Part shown: piece after piece, positions 1-8,837 of the stretch
Position numbering within the stretch: position 1 is the stretch's first letter
Layout of the letters: each line of letters begins with the position of its first letter
Assembly: GCA_002085115.1 (NCBI GenBank)
Contig: MZGQ01000060.1
Coordinates: forward strand, 1-46,911
Direction of reading: 5' to 3'
Source: Desulfococcus sp. 4484_241
GTDB lineage: Bacteria; Desulfobacterota; Desulfobacteria; Desulfobacterales; Desulfosudaceae
DNA length: 46,911 nucleotides
Position numbers and translations under genes: made by a program
Notes under the pieces: generated by a model
What the model was told of the DNA's origin: nothing
What the model saw: the letters and a program-made list of their open reading frames with translations, nothing else
The model's database searches: none

Positions 1-827
1 TCGTGGTGGACTGCGATCCACGGCTACAACCATCCGGTTTTGAACCGGGCGGTCACGGACCAGGTCTCACGCATGGCCCATGTGATGTTCGGCGGAATAA
101 CTCATCGTCCGGCGATCGATCTTTGCCGCACGCTGATAAACCTCTCTCCTCCCGGCCTTGACAGGGTCTTTTTATGCGACTCGGGTTCGGTGTCGGTCGA
201 GGTGGCTATAAAAATGGCTTTCCAGTACTGGTATTCGCTGGGCAGGCCGGAGAAAAACCGGCTGCTGACAATTCGGAACGGTTACCACGGCGATACCTTC
301 GGCGCCATGTCGGTCTGTGATCCTGTAACCGGCATGCACCACCTGTTTTCGGATATTCTTCCCAAACATTTTTTTGCCAACGCCCCGGCAACAGGGTTTC
401 ACGAAAGGTTGCAACGACAATCTCATCAGGTGAACCCGGGGTGTTCATGCATGGGCCGACATTCATGGGAAACCCCCTTGCCTGTTCTGTTGCACTGGCA
501 AGCATAGACCTGCTTGTGTCCTCCGACTGGAAACGGAAGGTTTCAAACATGGAAACCCTTATGCGGGACGGGCTTGCTCCATGTGCAAAAATGCCCGGTG
601 TAAGGGAAGTGCGCTGCCTGGGCAGCATCGGCGTGGTCGAGATGAAGTCTCCGGTGGACGTGGCCTGGGCCCAGTCGGAGTTTGTCAAAAGGGGGGTGTG
701 GATAAGACCGTTCGGCAAGCTTGTTTATATCATTCCTCCCTATGTTATAACTCCGGGCGAGCTTTCCACTCTTACAGCAGCCATATGCGAAGTGGTTGAA
801 ATGTCGCACAAAAAAGGTGGCAAATGA
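1..827 (+). pseudogene. bioA: Adenosylmethionine-8-amino-7-oxononanoate aminotransferase, partial and internally deleted
   Basis: BioA is the PLP enzyme that transfers an amino group from S-adenosylmethionine to KAPA to make DAPA in biotin synthesis. The window opens inside the gene, at a stretch matching E. coli BioA from about residue 51 ([12 protein letters not shown]). Frame 1 then reads through [19 protein letters not shown] and [16 protein letters not shown] to about base 395. From about base 402 the homology resumes in frame 3 ([25 protein letters not shown], ending GVWIRPFGKLVYIIPPYV). Compared with my recall of E. coli BioA, roughly 110 residues are absent at the junction, including the segment with the PLP lysine (LGKALTGG in E. 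coli). Frame 1 terminates at 505-507. The product cannot be a working aminotransferase as sequenced. The 3' end overlaps bioF by ATGA, so the operon structure is kept. An assembly deletion is an alternative to true decay. Confidence 0.9.
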
Positions 828-1981
828 ACAGATTACGGTTCATGGAAGAGGAGCTGTCCCGGCGGCGGGAATCCAGGCGGCTTCGCAAACTGAGGCGGGT
901 AACCCCTGTTGATGGTGCATATGTCGAGGTGGACGGTAAAAGGCTTTTGAACGTTTGCTCCAACGACTACCTGGGGCTTGCGCACCACCCGCTGCTTGTA
1001 AAGCGTGCGGCCGAGTTCATGGAGCGTTACGGCGCGGGCTCAACAGCATCCCGCCTAGTTTGCGGAAACTACGGCTGCTTCGAAGATGTCGAGCGTAAAC
1101 TGGCGCAGCTAAAAAAAACGGAAGCAGCCCTCCTTCTTCCCACAGGATACCAGGCCAACGCGACACTTCTGCCTGCAATCTGCGACAGAAACTCTCTTAT
1201 CCTGTCTGACAGGCTGAACCACAACAGCATAATAAGCGGGTGCGCCCTGGCCCGCTGCACCGTGATGATTTTCGAGCACAACGATACCGGCCACCTTGAA
1301 AAGCTTCTTGCCCAAAACAGGAACAAGGGATTTTCCAGGATCGTTATTGTCACCGAATCTGTATTCAGCATGGAGGGTGACATATGCGATCTTGACGCCA
1401 TGTGCAGCCTTGCAAAAAAATATGGCGCCCTTCTCATGGTTGACGAGGCCCACGCAACCGGGGTTTTTGGACACAGCGGCATGGGGCTGACCTGCGGAAG
1501 GGATATTGATATTGTGATGGGAACGTTTGGCAAGGGAGCGGGAAGCTTCGGGGCATATGTCAGCTGCTCTTCACTTGTACGCGATTACCTTGTCAACAGA
1601 TGTGCCGGGTTAATATACTCCACGGGACTTCCGCCGTCTGTGGCCGGTGCCATAGACGCCGCTCTCGATCTTATTCCTGAAATGGGCGCAAAACGCGCCG
1701 AACTTATTGACAACGCCAACAGGTTCAGAAACAAACTTTCATCTGCCGGGTTTGATACCGGCCTGTCGGCATCTCAGATAGTCCCCGTGGTTGTAGGCCC
1801 GGAAAAGGCCGCTCTCGACCTTTCATGCTGGCTGGAACAGAAAGGGTTCATGGCGCCGGCCATACGGCCCCCTTCTGTGCCGGCGGACGGTTCACGGGTC
1901 AGGATATCACTGTCCGCTCTTCACTCGCGGCAGGATATTGACCGTCTTGGCGATGAAATATGCAGGTGGGCAAAAAAGTGA
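824..1981 (+). CDS. bioF: 8-amino-7-oxononanoate synthase
   Basis: This 385-residue PLP enzyme condenses pimeloyl-ACP or pimeloyl-CoA with alanine to give KAPA, the first step of biotin ring assembly. The fold-type I alpha-oxoamine synthase pattern is clear: NVCSNDYLGLAHHP near the N-terminus, GAGSTASRLVCGNY for substrate and PLP contacts, DEAHATGVFG with the aspartate that holds the pyridine nitrogen, and GTFGKGAGSFG with the PLP lysine at about residue 237. Length is normal for the family and no frame break is seen. The ATG overlaps the bioA stop, and bioD starts 8 bases after the bioF stop, so bioA-F-D-B is one transcription unit. Family members include 2-amino-3-ketobutyrate CoA ligase, but the neighbours fix the role. 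Confidence 0.95.
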   Translation: MNRLRFMEEELSRRRESRRLRKLRRVTPVDGAYVEVDGKRLLNVCSNDYLGLAHHPLLVKRAAEFMERYGAGSTASRLVCGNYGCFEDVERKLAQLKKTEAALLLPTGYQANATLLPAICDRNSLILSDRLNHNSIISGCALARCTVMIFEHNDTGHLEKLLAQNRNKGFSRIVIVTESVFSMEGDICDLDAMCSLAKKYGALLMVDEAHATGVFGHSGMGLTCGRDIDIVMGTFGKGAGSFGAYVSCSSLVRDYLVNRCAGLIYSTGLPPSVAGAIDAALDLIPEMGAKRAELIDNANRFRNKLSSAGFDTGLSASQIVPVVVGPEKAALDLSCWLEQKGFMAPAIRPPSVPADGSRVRISLSALHSRQDIDRLGDEICRWAKK

Positions 1982-1989
1982 GAAAAAAA

Positions 1990-2607
1990 ATGTTTCCGCC
2001 ACGGCTGTTTGTCACGGGAACCGACACCGGTGTCGGGAAAACACTGGTGTCAGCGGTTCTGCTTGCAGGGCTTGAAGGGGCTTACTGGAAACCGATCCAG
2101 ACCGGCTCTGTGGAGGGGACCGACAGCCAATGGATACGGGCCGTAACCGGCCTTGACAAAAACCGTTTCCTGCCTGAAGCCTACCTGTTTGCTCCTCCTG
2201 TATCACCTCACCTTGCAGCAAGGATGGAAGAGAAGCCAATATCCATAGACTCCATAAACGTGCCGGATGTTCGGGCGGATCACCTCATAATAGAGGGCGC
2301 AGGAGGCGTAATGGTGCCTCTTGACGAAAAGTTTTTCATGGTTGATCTTATCAAAAAAATCGGGGCCCCGGTTATTGTTGTTGCGTCAAGCAGGCTGGGC
2401 ACGATAAACCATACCCTGCTTACGCTTGAACAGTTAAAACGAAAAGGAATTGAAATTTTCGGCGTGGTGATGAACGGCCCCCCTTGGCCTGAAAACAGCA
2501 GGGCAATCGAGTTTTACGGCAGGGTAAAGATTGTGGCCGAAATATCACCGATGAAACCTGTGACACTGGAAAAATTAAAGTCATGTTTTAAAAATTTTTC
2601 ACCATGA
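1990..2607 (+). CDS. bioD: Dethiobiotin synthetase
   Basis: BioD is an ATP-dependent carboxylase that closes the ureido ring of dethiobiotin from DAPA and CO2. The protein starts [18 protein letters not shown], with the P-loop at residues 10-18, followed by YWKPIQTG (the substrate and Mg2+ region) and [12 protein letters not shown], both typical of BioD. An in-frame ATG at 1960 lies inside bioF and would add ten residues with no family counterpart. The ATG at 1990 gives a 205-residue protein of normal BioD form, so I prefer it. The stop overlaps the bioB start by ATGA, implying translational coupling. Confidence 0.93.
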   Translation: MFPPRLFVTGTDTGVGKTLVSAVLLAGLEGAYWKPIQTGSVEGTDSQWIRAVTGLDKNRFLPEAYLFAPPVSPHLAARMEEKPISIDSINVPDVRADHLIIEGAGGVMVPLDEKFFMVDLIKKIGAPVIVVASSRLGTINHTLLTLEQLKRKGIEIFGVVMNGPPWPENSRAIEFYGRVKIVAEISPMKPVTLEKLKSCFKNFSP

Positions 2608-3605
2608 GAGAAAAGATTAAGCAAAGGGACCGGCTGACTGACGTGGCCCGCAGCATACTGCGAGGCGAAACCGCACCTGTAGATGTTTTGAAAACCCTTG
2701 TTAACGTGCCGGACAACGATGCGTTCCTGCTTTTCCCCGGAGCAGACATGATAAGGGAAAATCATTTCGGCAGGTCGGTGCATCTTTGCGCTATATGCAA
2801 CGGTAAATCGGGCGGCTGCTCGGAAGACTGCTCATTCTGTTCCCAGTCGGTGCGCTCCGTATCACAGATAGACAGATACCCCTTGATGGACGCTCAAGAG
2901 ATGGCCGAAAGGGGCAGGCGTTTTGAACAAACACCGGTAAACCGTTACTCCATAGTAACAAGCGGAAAGGCGCTGCCGGCCGGTGAAGTAAAGACCGTGG
3001 CAAGGGCGCTTGCCATGCTTGACACGGGTAAAATCGGCACATGCGCATCCCTGGGAATCATGGATCCGGACTGCCTGGCCATATTGAGGAAAGCCGGTGT
3101 CTCCCGGTATCACCACAACCTTGAAACAGCCAAAAGTTTCTTTTCTTCGGTCTGCACCACACACACCTATGAGGAAAGGGTCAACACCGTAAGGGCTGCC
3201 AGGGCTGCCGGCATGTCCGTGTGCTGCGGAGGCATATTCGGGCTTGGAGAAACAAACGATCAGATACTGGAGCTTGCGCTTGAACTAAAAGAGCTTGATG
3301 TGGATGCGGTCCCGGTAAATTTCCTTGTTGGAATCGAAGGAACACCGGTATTCGGGACTGACAACCTTACCCCCTTAAGATGCCTGAAGATAATTGCATT
3401 CCTTCGTCATGCACTGCCCGACAAGGAGATAATAATATGCGGCGGCAGGCACCAGAACCTTGGAGTGCTCCACCCCCTGGTGTTTTATGCCGGCGCAAGC
3501 GGAATCATGACAGGCGACTATCTCACCACCCCGGGCATGGGGCTTGAACAGGACCTTTCCATGATCGCAACACTGGGGATGAGCGTGCGGGACAAAGAGG
3601 TTTAA
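2604..3605 (+). CDS. bioB: Biotin synthase (radical SAM)
   Basis: BioB inserts sulfur into dethiobiotin using a SAM-binding [4Fe-4S] cluster and a sacrificial [2Fe-2S] cluster. The radical SAM triad C72-x3-C76-x2-C79 lies in [13 protein letters not shown]. The auxiliary-cluster ligands are also recognisable: the cysteine of GTCASLG, a cysteine in [12 protein letters not shown], one in [10 protein letters not shown], and the arginine of [19 protein letters not shown] is a further BioB signature. At 333 residues it is normal length and intact. It is the last gene of the bio operon; 172 bases without a gene follow before moeA. Confidence 0.96.
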   Translation: MREKIKQRDRLTDVARSILRGETAPVDVLKTLVNVPDNDAFLLFPGADMIRENHFGRSVHLCAICNGKSGGCSEDCSFCSQSVRSVSQIDRYPLMDAQEMAERGRRFEQTPVNRYSIVTSGKALPAGEVKTVARALAMLDTGKIGTCASLGIMDPDCLAILRKAGVSRYHHNLETAKSFFSSVCTTHTYEERVNTVRAARAAGMSVCCGGIFGLGETNDQILELALELKELDVDAVPVNFLVGIEGTPVFGTDNLTPLRCLKIIAFLRHALPDKEIIICGGRHQNLGVLHPLVFYAGASGIMTGDYLTTPGMGLEQDLSMIATLGMSVRDKEV

Positions 3606-3777
3606 CCCTCAAAACCCTGACCCGCTTCTGTGTTTTACCAAAAGATTCAAGCCCCGGCCTTGCAAGAAAAAAGTTGAAAACGGTTTCCATATATATGATG
3701 CTTTACCTTAAAACAACAATGGCAGAGGTCAGAGAAGCAGGCTTTGTTCCGGACCTGGGCTGACAATCGGATGCTTT

Positions 3778-4874
3778 ATGAAAGATGAGTTTTTCAAGGT
3801 GGTTACACCGAATGCGGTGTTTTCCCATATAGAACGTTTTGCTACTGTGTCCACAGAAGCCGTGGATCTGCAGTCCGCCCTCGGCAGGATAATATGCAAG
3901 GATATTGTAGCCGATGAAAACCTTCCCGGTTTTGACAGGGCCGTTATGGACGGGTTTGCCGTTTCTGCCGCCTCCACGTTCGGAGCATCAGCTGCAAACC
4001 CCGCTTATCTTACACTAAAGGGACATGTGAGTATGGGAGAACCCCCGCAGTTCCGGATAAAGCCTGGCGAAGCAGCAGGCATAGCAACCGGCGGCATGCT
4101 CCCTTTGGGCGCCGACAGCGTTGTAATGAAAGAACACGCGGAAATGGTTGATGACACTACACTTGAAGTGCACAGGCCGGTTGCGCCGGGTTCCAACATG
4201 GTAGGTCATGACGAGGACTTCAAGAAAGGAGAGCTGGTATTAACCTGTGGAACAAGGCTCAGAAGCCAGGAACTTGGGCTGCTCGCGGCCCTTGGTATTC
4301 TTGAAGTGCCGGTTTACAAAAAGCCGAGGGCTGGTTGCAGAATACGGCGGCATCCCAAAAACGCTTGGCCTTGTGCCGGACAGCATGCCGGCAATCTGCG
4401 AGGCCCTGCGCAACGCTGTAAAGTCTTGCGACATGGTGCTGCTGTCAGGCGGCAGCTCTGTCGGGGCAAGAGATTTTACAATAGGGGCGATCGAGTCCCT
4501 GGATGACGCGCGTGTGCTGGTACACGGAATTGGGATGAGGCCGGGAAAGCCGACCATACTTGCCCAGGCCGGCAGCGTACCGGTATGGGGCGTGCCCGGC
4601 CAGGTGGCGTCTGCCATGATAGTTTTCAGTGTCATAATAAGGCCGTTTCTGGAAATCATAGCGGGCCTTTCCCAGAAACGTGCCCTCTGTGAATGGACGT
4701 GTGGATTACGTGAGGGTCAGGCTTTTCGAAAAAGACGGTTCCTTGTGGGCAGGGCCGGTTTTTGGTAAATCAGGACTTCTCAACACAATGACCGGATCTG
4801 ACGGTATTATAGAGGTGGCTGCCAATATTGAGGGACTTGTGGCGGGCGAACAGGTCGAGGTCAGCCTGTTTTGA
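3778..4874 (+). pseudogene. moeA: Molybdopterin molybdenumtransferase MoeA, broken in two places
   Basis: MoeA inserts molybdate into adenylated molybdopterin. Three reading frames carry consecutive parts of one MoeA. The first runs from 3778 to about 4330 (FDRAVMDGFAV, GEAAGIATGGMLPLGADSVVMKE, ending VPVYKKPR). The second runs from about 4331 to 4668 (LVAEYGG, VLLSGGSSVGARDF, GMRPGKPTILA, VWGVPGQVASA). The third runs from about 4674 to the TGA at 4872-4874 (RNVPSVNGRVDYVRVRL and the C-terminal domain). At the first junction about 30 residues normally containing the STGDE motif are missing. At the second about 10-20 residues between GLS and RNVPS are missing. Sizes are estimated from my knowledge of the family. 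Nothing here could make intact MoeA. The adjacent moeA-fusion gene could partly replace it. Confidence 0.88.
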
Positions 4875-4925
4875 TCCGCACCAACCTCGCTGTCTGCCAC
4901 AGACATATGCATCGTGGAGTCTGCA

Positions 4926-6866
4926 ATGGGTGAAAGCGCCAGGCACATATATCTTAAAAAGAAAAGCCTGCCTGAAACATTGTCCATACTGTTTTCGCGG
5001 TTCGGCTCGGTCGAAACCTCCACAGAAACGGTTCCAACACCACAGGCTGTAGGCAGGGTGCTGGCCGAAGGGGTTTCGGCTGTTGTGTCATCCCCGGCGC
5101 ATCACCTGTCCGCTATGGACGGGATCGCGGTAAAGGCGGAAGAGACGTTTGGTGCATCGGAAAACACCCCTCTTTCCCTTGAGGTGGGCAAAAACGCATT
5201 TTTCGTGAACACGGGCAACCTGCTGCCACACAACACCAACGCGGTCATAATGATAGAGGATCTCAACATAATCGATGATAAAACGGTCGAGATTATAGCG
5301 CCGGCATATCCCTGGCAGCATGTTCGCAAGGCAGGCGAGGATATTGTAGCCACGGAACTGCTTTTTCCCGGCCGCCACGTTATAACCCCGTACTGCGTCG
5401 GCGCCCTTCTTTCAGCCGGTGTGCTGTCGGTACGGGTAAAAAAACAGCCGGGAGTGCTCATCATCCCTACGGGCGACGAGATCGTTGACTGGGAGGTAGG
5501 GTATGATCCCGCATCTTTGCCGCCGGGAAAGGTTATCGAGTCAAACTCCTACATGCTTGGAGCTCTTGCTGCATCATGCGGAGCCAAAAGCGAGCGTCAT
5601 GCAGTGGTTGGCGATGACCCCGAAGCCATAACCAACGCTGTCAAAAAGGCTGTCCAATCCGGAGAGTATCAGGCAGTGCTGCTGGTAGGGGGATCTTCGG
5701 CCGGCGCCATGGACTATTCAAGGAAGGTAATAACATCCCTTGGAGACCTGCTTGTGCATGGAGTTACAATAATGCCCGGAAAGCCTCTTATCATCGGAGA
5801 TGTTAATGGTGTTCCGGTGTTCGGCATGCCGGGATATCCGGTCTCATCGGTGATATGCTTTGAAGAGATTGTAAAACCGCTGCTGTGCCGGATGCAGGGC
5901 ATGCCTGCCCGGCCAAGGAAAACCGTCGGGGCCGTTCTTGCCAAAAAAGCGGCATCCCGCCTCGGCGTGGAGGAGTTTCTCAGGGTAAAACTCGGAAAGG
6001 TTGACAACAAAATAGTGGCCACCCAGCTTCCAAGGGGAGCCGGTTCGGTCACCTCGCTTGCTGACGCAGATGGCTTTGTGAGAATACCTTCGGACACCGA
6101 GGGCCTTGCCGAGGCTCAGGTTGTTACAGCTGAACTGCTGCGGCCTGAAACCGACATTGAAAAAACGATTGTCATGGTGGGAAGCCATGACAACACCCTT
6201 GACGTGATCGCCGACATGATCGCCGCCCGGGATGGAGGGATCAGGCTCGCATCTTCCCACGTGGGCAGCATGGCCGGCCTGGTAGCACTGGCAAAGGGAC
6301 GGTGCCATGCTGCCGGATGTCACCTTCTTGACCCGCGAACCGGCCTGTACAACGTTCCCTTTATCAGGAAGCATATTCCGGGTATACCGGTCAAACTTGT
6401 AAAACTGGTGTCACGTGAGCAGGGTTTGATGGTCAGGCCCGGGAACCCGCTTGGCATAAGCGGTATTGCAGATATCGCCAAAAAGGGCATAAGGTTTGTC
6501 AACCGCCAGCCCGGCTCTGGCACCCGCATACTGCTCGACCACCGCCTCGAGGAGCTTGGAATAGACCCTGTTAAGATAAACGGCTATTCAAACGACGAGT
6601 ACACGCACATGTCGGTTGCCGTTGCGGTCGCCAGCGGGGCCGCGGATACCGGCCTTGGGATACTGGCAGCGGCAAGGGCGCTCGGCCTTGATTTTGTTCC
6701 CGTTGTTTCAGAGGAGTATGACCTTGTAATACCCGCAAGGTTTTTTGATTTACCCGGCATCCGGGTGCTTATGGATGTGATAAAAAGCCCGGAATTCGCA
6801 ACCAGGGTGGAAGCGCTGGGTGGATACTCCACCGCCGATACCGGCCGGGTTATAGACGTCTGCTGA
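4926..6866 (+). CDS. MoeA-type molybdopterin biosynthesis protein fused to a periplasmic-binding-like domain
   Basis: Residues about 1-400 form a MoeA module: AMDGIAV, NTGNLLPHNTNAVIMIED, LIIPTGDEIVDWE, VLLVGGSSAGAMDYS, IMPGKPLIIG and PVFGMPGYPVSS. Residues about 410-646 resemble the LysR-substrate/PBP domain PF12727, with MVGSHDNTLDVIADMI, RHGSxxG-like SSHVGSMAGL and NRQPGSGTRILLD. No signal peptide or helix-turn-helix is visible, so the binding domain should be cytoplasmic, plausibly sensing an oxyanion or loading metal; that part is inference. A GTG at 4914 is possible, but the ATG at 4926 has GGAG about seven bases upstream and is preferred. It lies 51 bases after the broken moeA. Such fusions are known in anaerobic bacteria and archaea, sometimes beside tungstate or molybdate transporters, which are absent here. 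Confidence 0.9.
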   Translation: MGESARHIYLKKKSLPETLSILFSRFGSVETSTETVPTPQAVGRVLAEGVSAVVSSPAHHLSAMDGIAVKAEETFGASENTPLSLEVGKNAFFVNTGNLLPHNTNAVIMIEDLNIIDDKTVEIIAPAYPWQHVRKAGEDIVATELLFPGRHVITPYCVGALLSAGVLSVRVKKQPGVLIIPTGDEIVDWEVGYDPASLPPGKVIESNSYMLGALAASCGAKSERHAVVGDDPEAITNAVKKAVQSGEYQAVLLVGGSSAGAMDYSRKVITSLGDLLVHGVTIMPGKPLIIGDVNGVPVFGMPGYPVSSVICFEEIVKPLLCRMQGMPARPRKTVGAVLAKKAASRLGVEEFLRVKLGKVDNKIVATQLPRGAGSVTSLADADGFVRIPSDTEGLAEAQVVTAELLRPETDIEKTIVMVGSHDNTLDVIADMIAARDGGIRLASSHVGSMAGLVALAKGRCHAAGCHLLDPRTGLYNVPFIRKHIPGIPVKLVKLVSREQGLMVRPGNPLGISGIADIAKKGIRFVNRQPGSGTRILLDHRLEELGIDPVKINGYSNDEYTHMSVAVAVASGAADTGLGILAAARALGLDFVPVVSEEYDLVIPARFFDLPGIRVLMDVIKSPEFATRVEALGGYSTADTGRVIDVC

Positions 6867-6910
6867 CAACATGCGCAAGCGTTTTTAACAACAAAAAAAC
6901 ACACCCGAAA

Positions 6911-7330
6911 ATGAACGTGCCATACCGACACCTGGACCATACGGCAGATCTGCGCGTGGAGGTTTACGGCGAAACCCTCGAGAAGCTTTTTGCAAACAGC
7001 GCCTTTGCCATGTTCGACACCATCGCCGAGCTCCGGCACATACCACCCCGGAATCAAAGAACGATTCACGTGGATGGCATCGATCTTGCCGACCTTATGT
7101 TCAACTGGCTAAGGGAACTTCTTTCCATCTGGACGGTTGACAAATGCCTGGTCTCCGGAACCGAAAACATAAAAATAAAAGAAAACAGCCTGCTTGCAAG
7201 GGCTGTTTGCACTCCTCCCTTAACCGACAGGTCATGCCTTAAGCACGAAATAAAGGCTGTGACCTACCACGGCCTTGAGGTTGAAAAAACAGACGGTTTG
7301 TGGACAGCCAGGGTGATTTTTGATGTATAG
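6911..7330 (+). CDS. Archease family protein
   Basis: The 139-residue protein begins MNVPYRHLDHTADLRVEVYG and has FNWLRELLS and KAVTYHGLEVE, matching the archease family. Archease stimulates the RtcB RNA ligase, speeding guanylylation and giving multiple turnover in RNA repair or tRNA splicing. The N-terminal DHTAD aspartate, part of the divalent-metal site, is present. No rtcB is found in this window, so the partner must be elsewhere or the protein has another role. It follows the moeA fusion by 44 bases and may be co-transcribed. Length is typical. Confidence 0.88.
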   Translation: MNVPYRHLDHTADLRVEVYGETLEKLFANSAFAMFDTIAELRHIPPRNQRTIHVDGIDLADLMFNWLRELLSIWTVDKCLVSGTENIKIKENSLLARAVCTPPLTDRSCLKHEIKAVTYHGLEVEKTDGLWTARVIFDV

Positions 7331-7334
7331 CACA

Positions 7335-7372
7335 AAGCCGTAGGGGCGGCCGGCCGGTCGCCCCTACGGCTT
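7335..7372. repeat. Perfect 14-bp inverted repeat (REP-like palindrome)
   Basis: Arms AAGCCGTAGGGGCG (7335-7348) and CGCCCCTACGGCTT (7359-7372) enclose a 10-base loop, itself containing GGCCGGCC-like sequence. It begins a few bases after the archease stop. There is no clear T-run, so a simple intrinsic terminator is not supported on the + strand. From memory, GTAGGGGCG...CGCCCCTAC palindromes are dispersed intergenic repeats in several proteobacteria and cyanobacteria, so this may be one such element. It could still block transcription or protect the 3' end of the mRNA. Confidence 0.8.
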
Positions 7373-7533
7373 GAACAACCAAACCGGTCAATCCGACAAA
7401 CACATGCCGCCTGAAGACGTTTGTTTCAATAAAACCTGCAGCGGTTTTTTTAATGGACACCCTGCTGGTTCGATTTTATACTCAATATATCCGGCAGATT
7501 GTTTATGTCTCAACACAAAAAGGCACCCGGCAG

Positions 7534-8508
7534 ATGACCATATCAAACATTGAAAGACTTAACCTTTTTTACAACCGGTTTAAAAGCCGCGACAACGTGC
7601 TGGTTCTTGTGAACGCCGATCCTGACGCTATTGCCAGCGCAATGGCTGTAAAAAGGCTCTTGTGGAAAAAGGTGGCCTCCGTAACACTGTCCAACATAAA
7701 CGTTATCGAAAGACCGGACAATCGGGCCATGGTCAGGCTGCTCGGTGTCAGGATGGTTCACACAGACAAGGTGCAGGCAGGAGACTATGACCGGTTCGTA
7801 ATAGTTGATTCTCAACCAGGGCACAACGAGCGGTTCGCCAGTTTTCCGGCAGACGTCGTGATCGATCACCACCCGGTGGAACCGCATGACGATTCCGGCT
7901 ATTTTGATATCCGGCCGGATTACGGCGCTGCATCCACAATAATGACCGAGTACCTGAAAGCCGCCCGCATAAAGCCGTCTATCAAACTTGCAACAGCCCT
8001 TTACCTGGGAATCAAGACCGACACGGCCAACTTCGAAAGAAACGTCCTGATCGAGGATGTCCGGGCATTCAGGTATGTTTTTCAGTTTGCCAACATATAC
8101 CTCGCCCGCAAGATAGAACATGCGGATATAAAACCGGAATTTTTAAAATATTTTTCAAGGGCGTTTGACCGTATTGTTTTCAGAAAAAAACGGATATTTG
8201 TTCACCTGGGCCGGGTTGAAAACACTGATATCTGTGTGATCCTGGCAGATTTTTTCATGCGCGTCAGCACTGTCCAGTGGAGCGTGGTCTCGGGAGAGCA
8301 TGAAGGCCTGCTTGTGGTTATCCTGCGAAACGACGGTGCAAGAAGAGACGCCGGCAAAACGGCAAAAAAATTTTTCGGCGCCATGGGCAGCGCGGGAGGG
8401 CACAAAAGTGCGGCCAGGGCCGAAATCCCGCTAAAAGAACTCTACAAACGGTTAAGCGGAAGAACCGACCACGAAATCCAACGATGGATAATGGATAAGC
8501 TGGGATAA
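7534..8508 (+). CDS. DHH/DHHA1 family phosphoesterase (NrnA-like)
   Basis: The DHH catalytic motifs occur in order: NADPDAIASA (D29, D31), VIVDSQPGHN (D92), VIDHHPVE (D111-H112-H113) and GIKTDTANFER (D163). The C-terminal DHHA1 signature GSAGGHKSAARAEIP is present near residue 300. The family hydrolyses short oligoribonucleotides, pAp or cyclic-dinucleotide products such as pGpG with Mn2+; the exact substrate cannot be read from sequence. An upstream in-frame ATG at 7453 adds 27 residues of low similarity to the family. I prefer 7534 (324 residues), although neither start has a strong Shine-Dalgarno. It follows the archease gene on the same strand after the palindrome. Confidence 0.85.
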   Translation: MTISNIERLNLFYNRFKSRDNVLVLVNADPDAIASAMAVKRLLWKKVASVTLSNINVIERPDNRAMVRLLGVRMVHTDKVQAGDYDRFVIVDSQPGHNERFASFPADVVIDHHPVEPHDDSGYFDIRPDYGAASTIMTEYLKAARIKPSIKLATALYLGIKTDTANFERNVLIEDVRAFRYVFQFANIYLARKIEHADIKPEFLKYFSRAFDRIVFRKKRIFVHLGRVENTDICVILADFFMRVSTVQWSVVSGEHEGLLVVILRNDGARRDAGKTAKKFFGAMGSAGGHKSAARAEIPLKELYKRLSGRTDHEIQRWIMDKLG

Positions 8509-8837
8509 CCGTCATACAGAAACCGGTTTGTTACAAGGCGGGGTGGTGCTTTATTCCCGGTAAAAAAATACGCCAAATCTGTATAGCGGCTTTCTGTCCG
8601 GATGCAACCAGCATCCCGGAGGGATTTACGGTGTTTGAGCTCCCCCGGCGATATCGCCAAAATTACGGATACCTTGACGTGTTAATGCAAAAATTTCAGA
8701 AACTGGCCCCCATGTACCTGCGATACCGTTTTTGTTTTGGTGGCTCTACAGTGCTTGCGCTTGCATGAAAAGATTTGGTAGAAGGTTGTGTCATGCCGAT
8801 TCAATGAAAAACAAAAAACAACGGAGGAACAAAGATT
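8509..8837. other. Intergenic region upstream of the symporter gene
   Basis: This 329-bp gap holds no credible gene. I looked for a glycine- or other amino-acid-type riboswitch ahead of the symporter and did not recognise one. It contains a perfect 12-bp palindrome GGCGATATCGCC at 8647-8658. A good Shine-Dalgarno (GGAGG, 8823-8827) lies just before the TTG start of the next gene. Confidence 0.5.

Noticed and set aside
1960-1989. Earlier bioD start at 1960
   Set aside because: It would overlap bioF and add residues absent from the family; ATG 1990 fits better.
7335-7372. Intrinsic terminator after archease
   Set aside because: The stem is strong but no U-tract follows on the plus strand, so I recorded it as a repeat.
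8509-8837. Riboswitch ahead of the alanine symporter gene
   Set aside because: No glycine-type or other known aptamer core could be recognised by eye.
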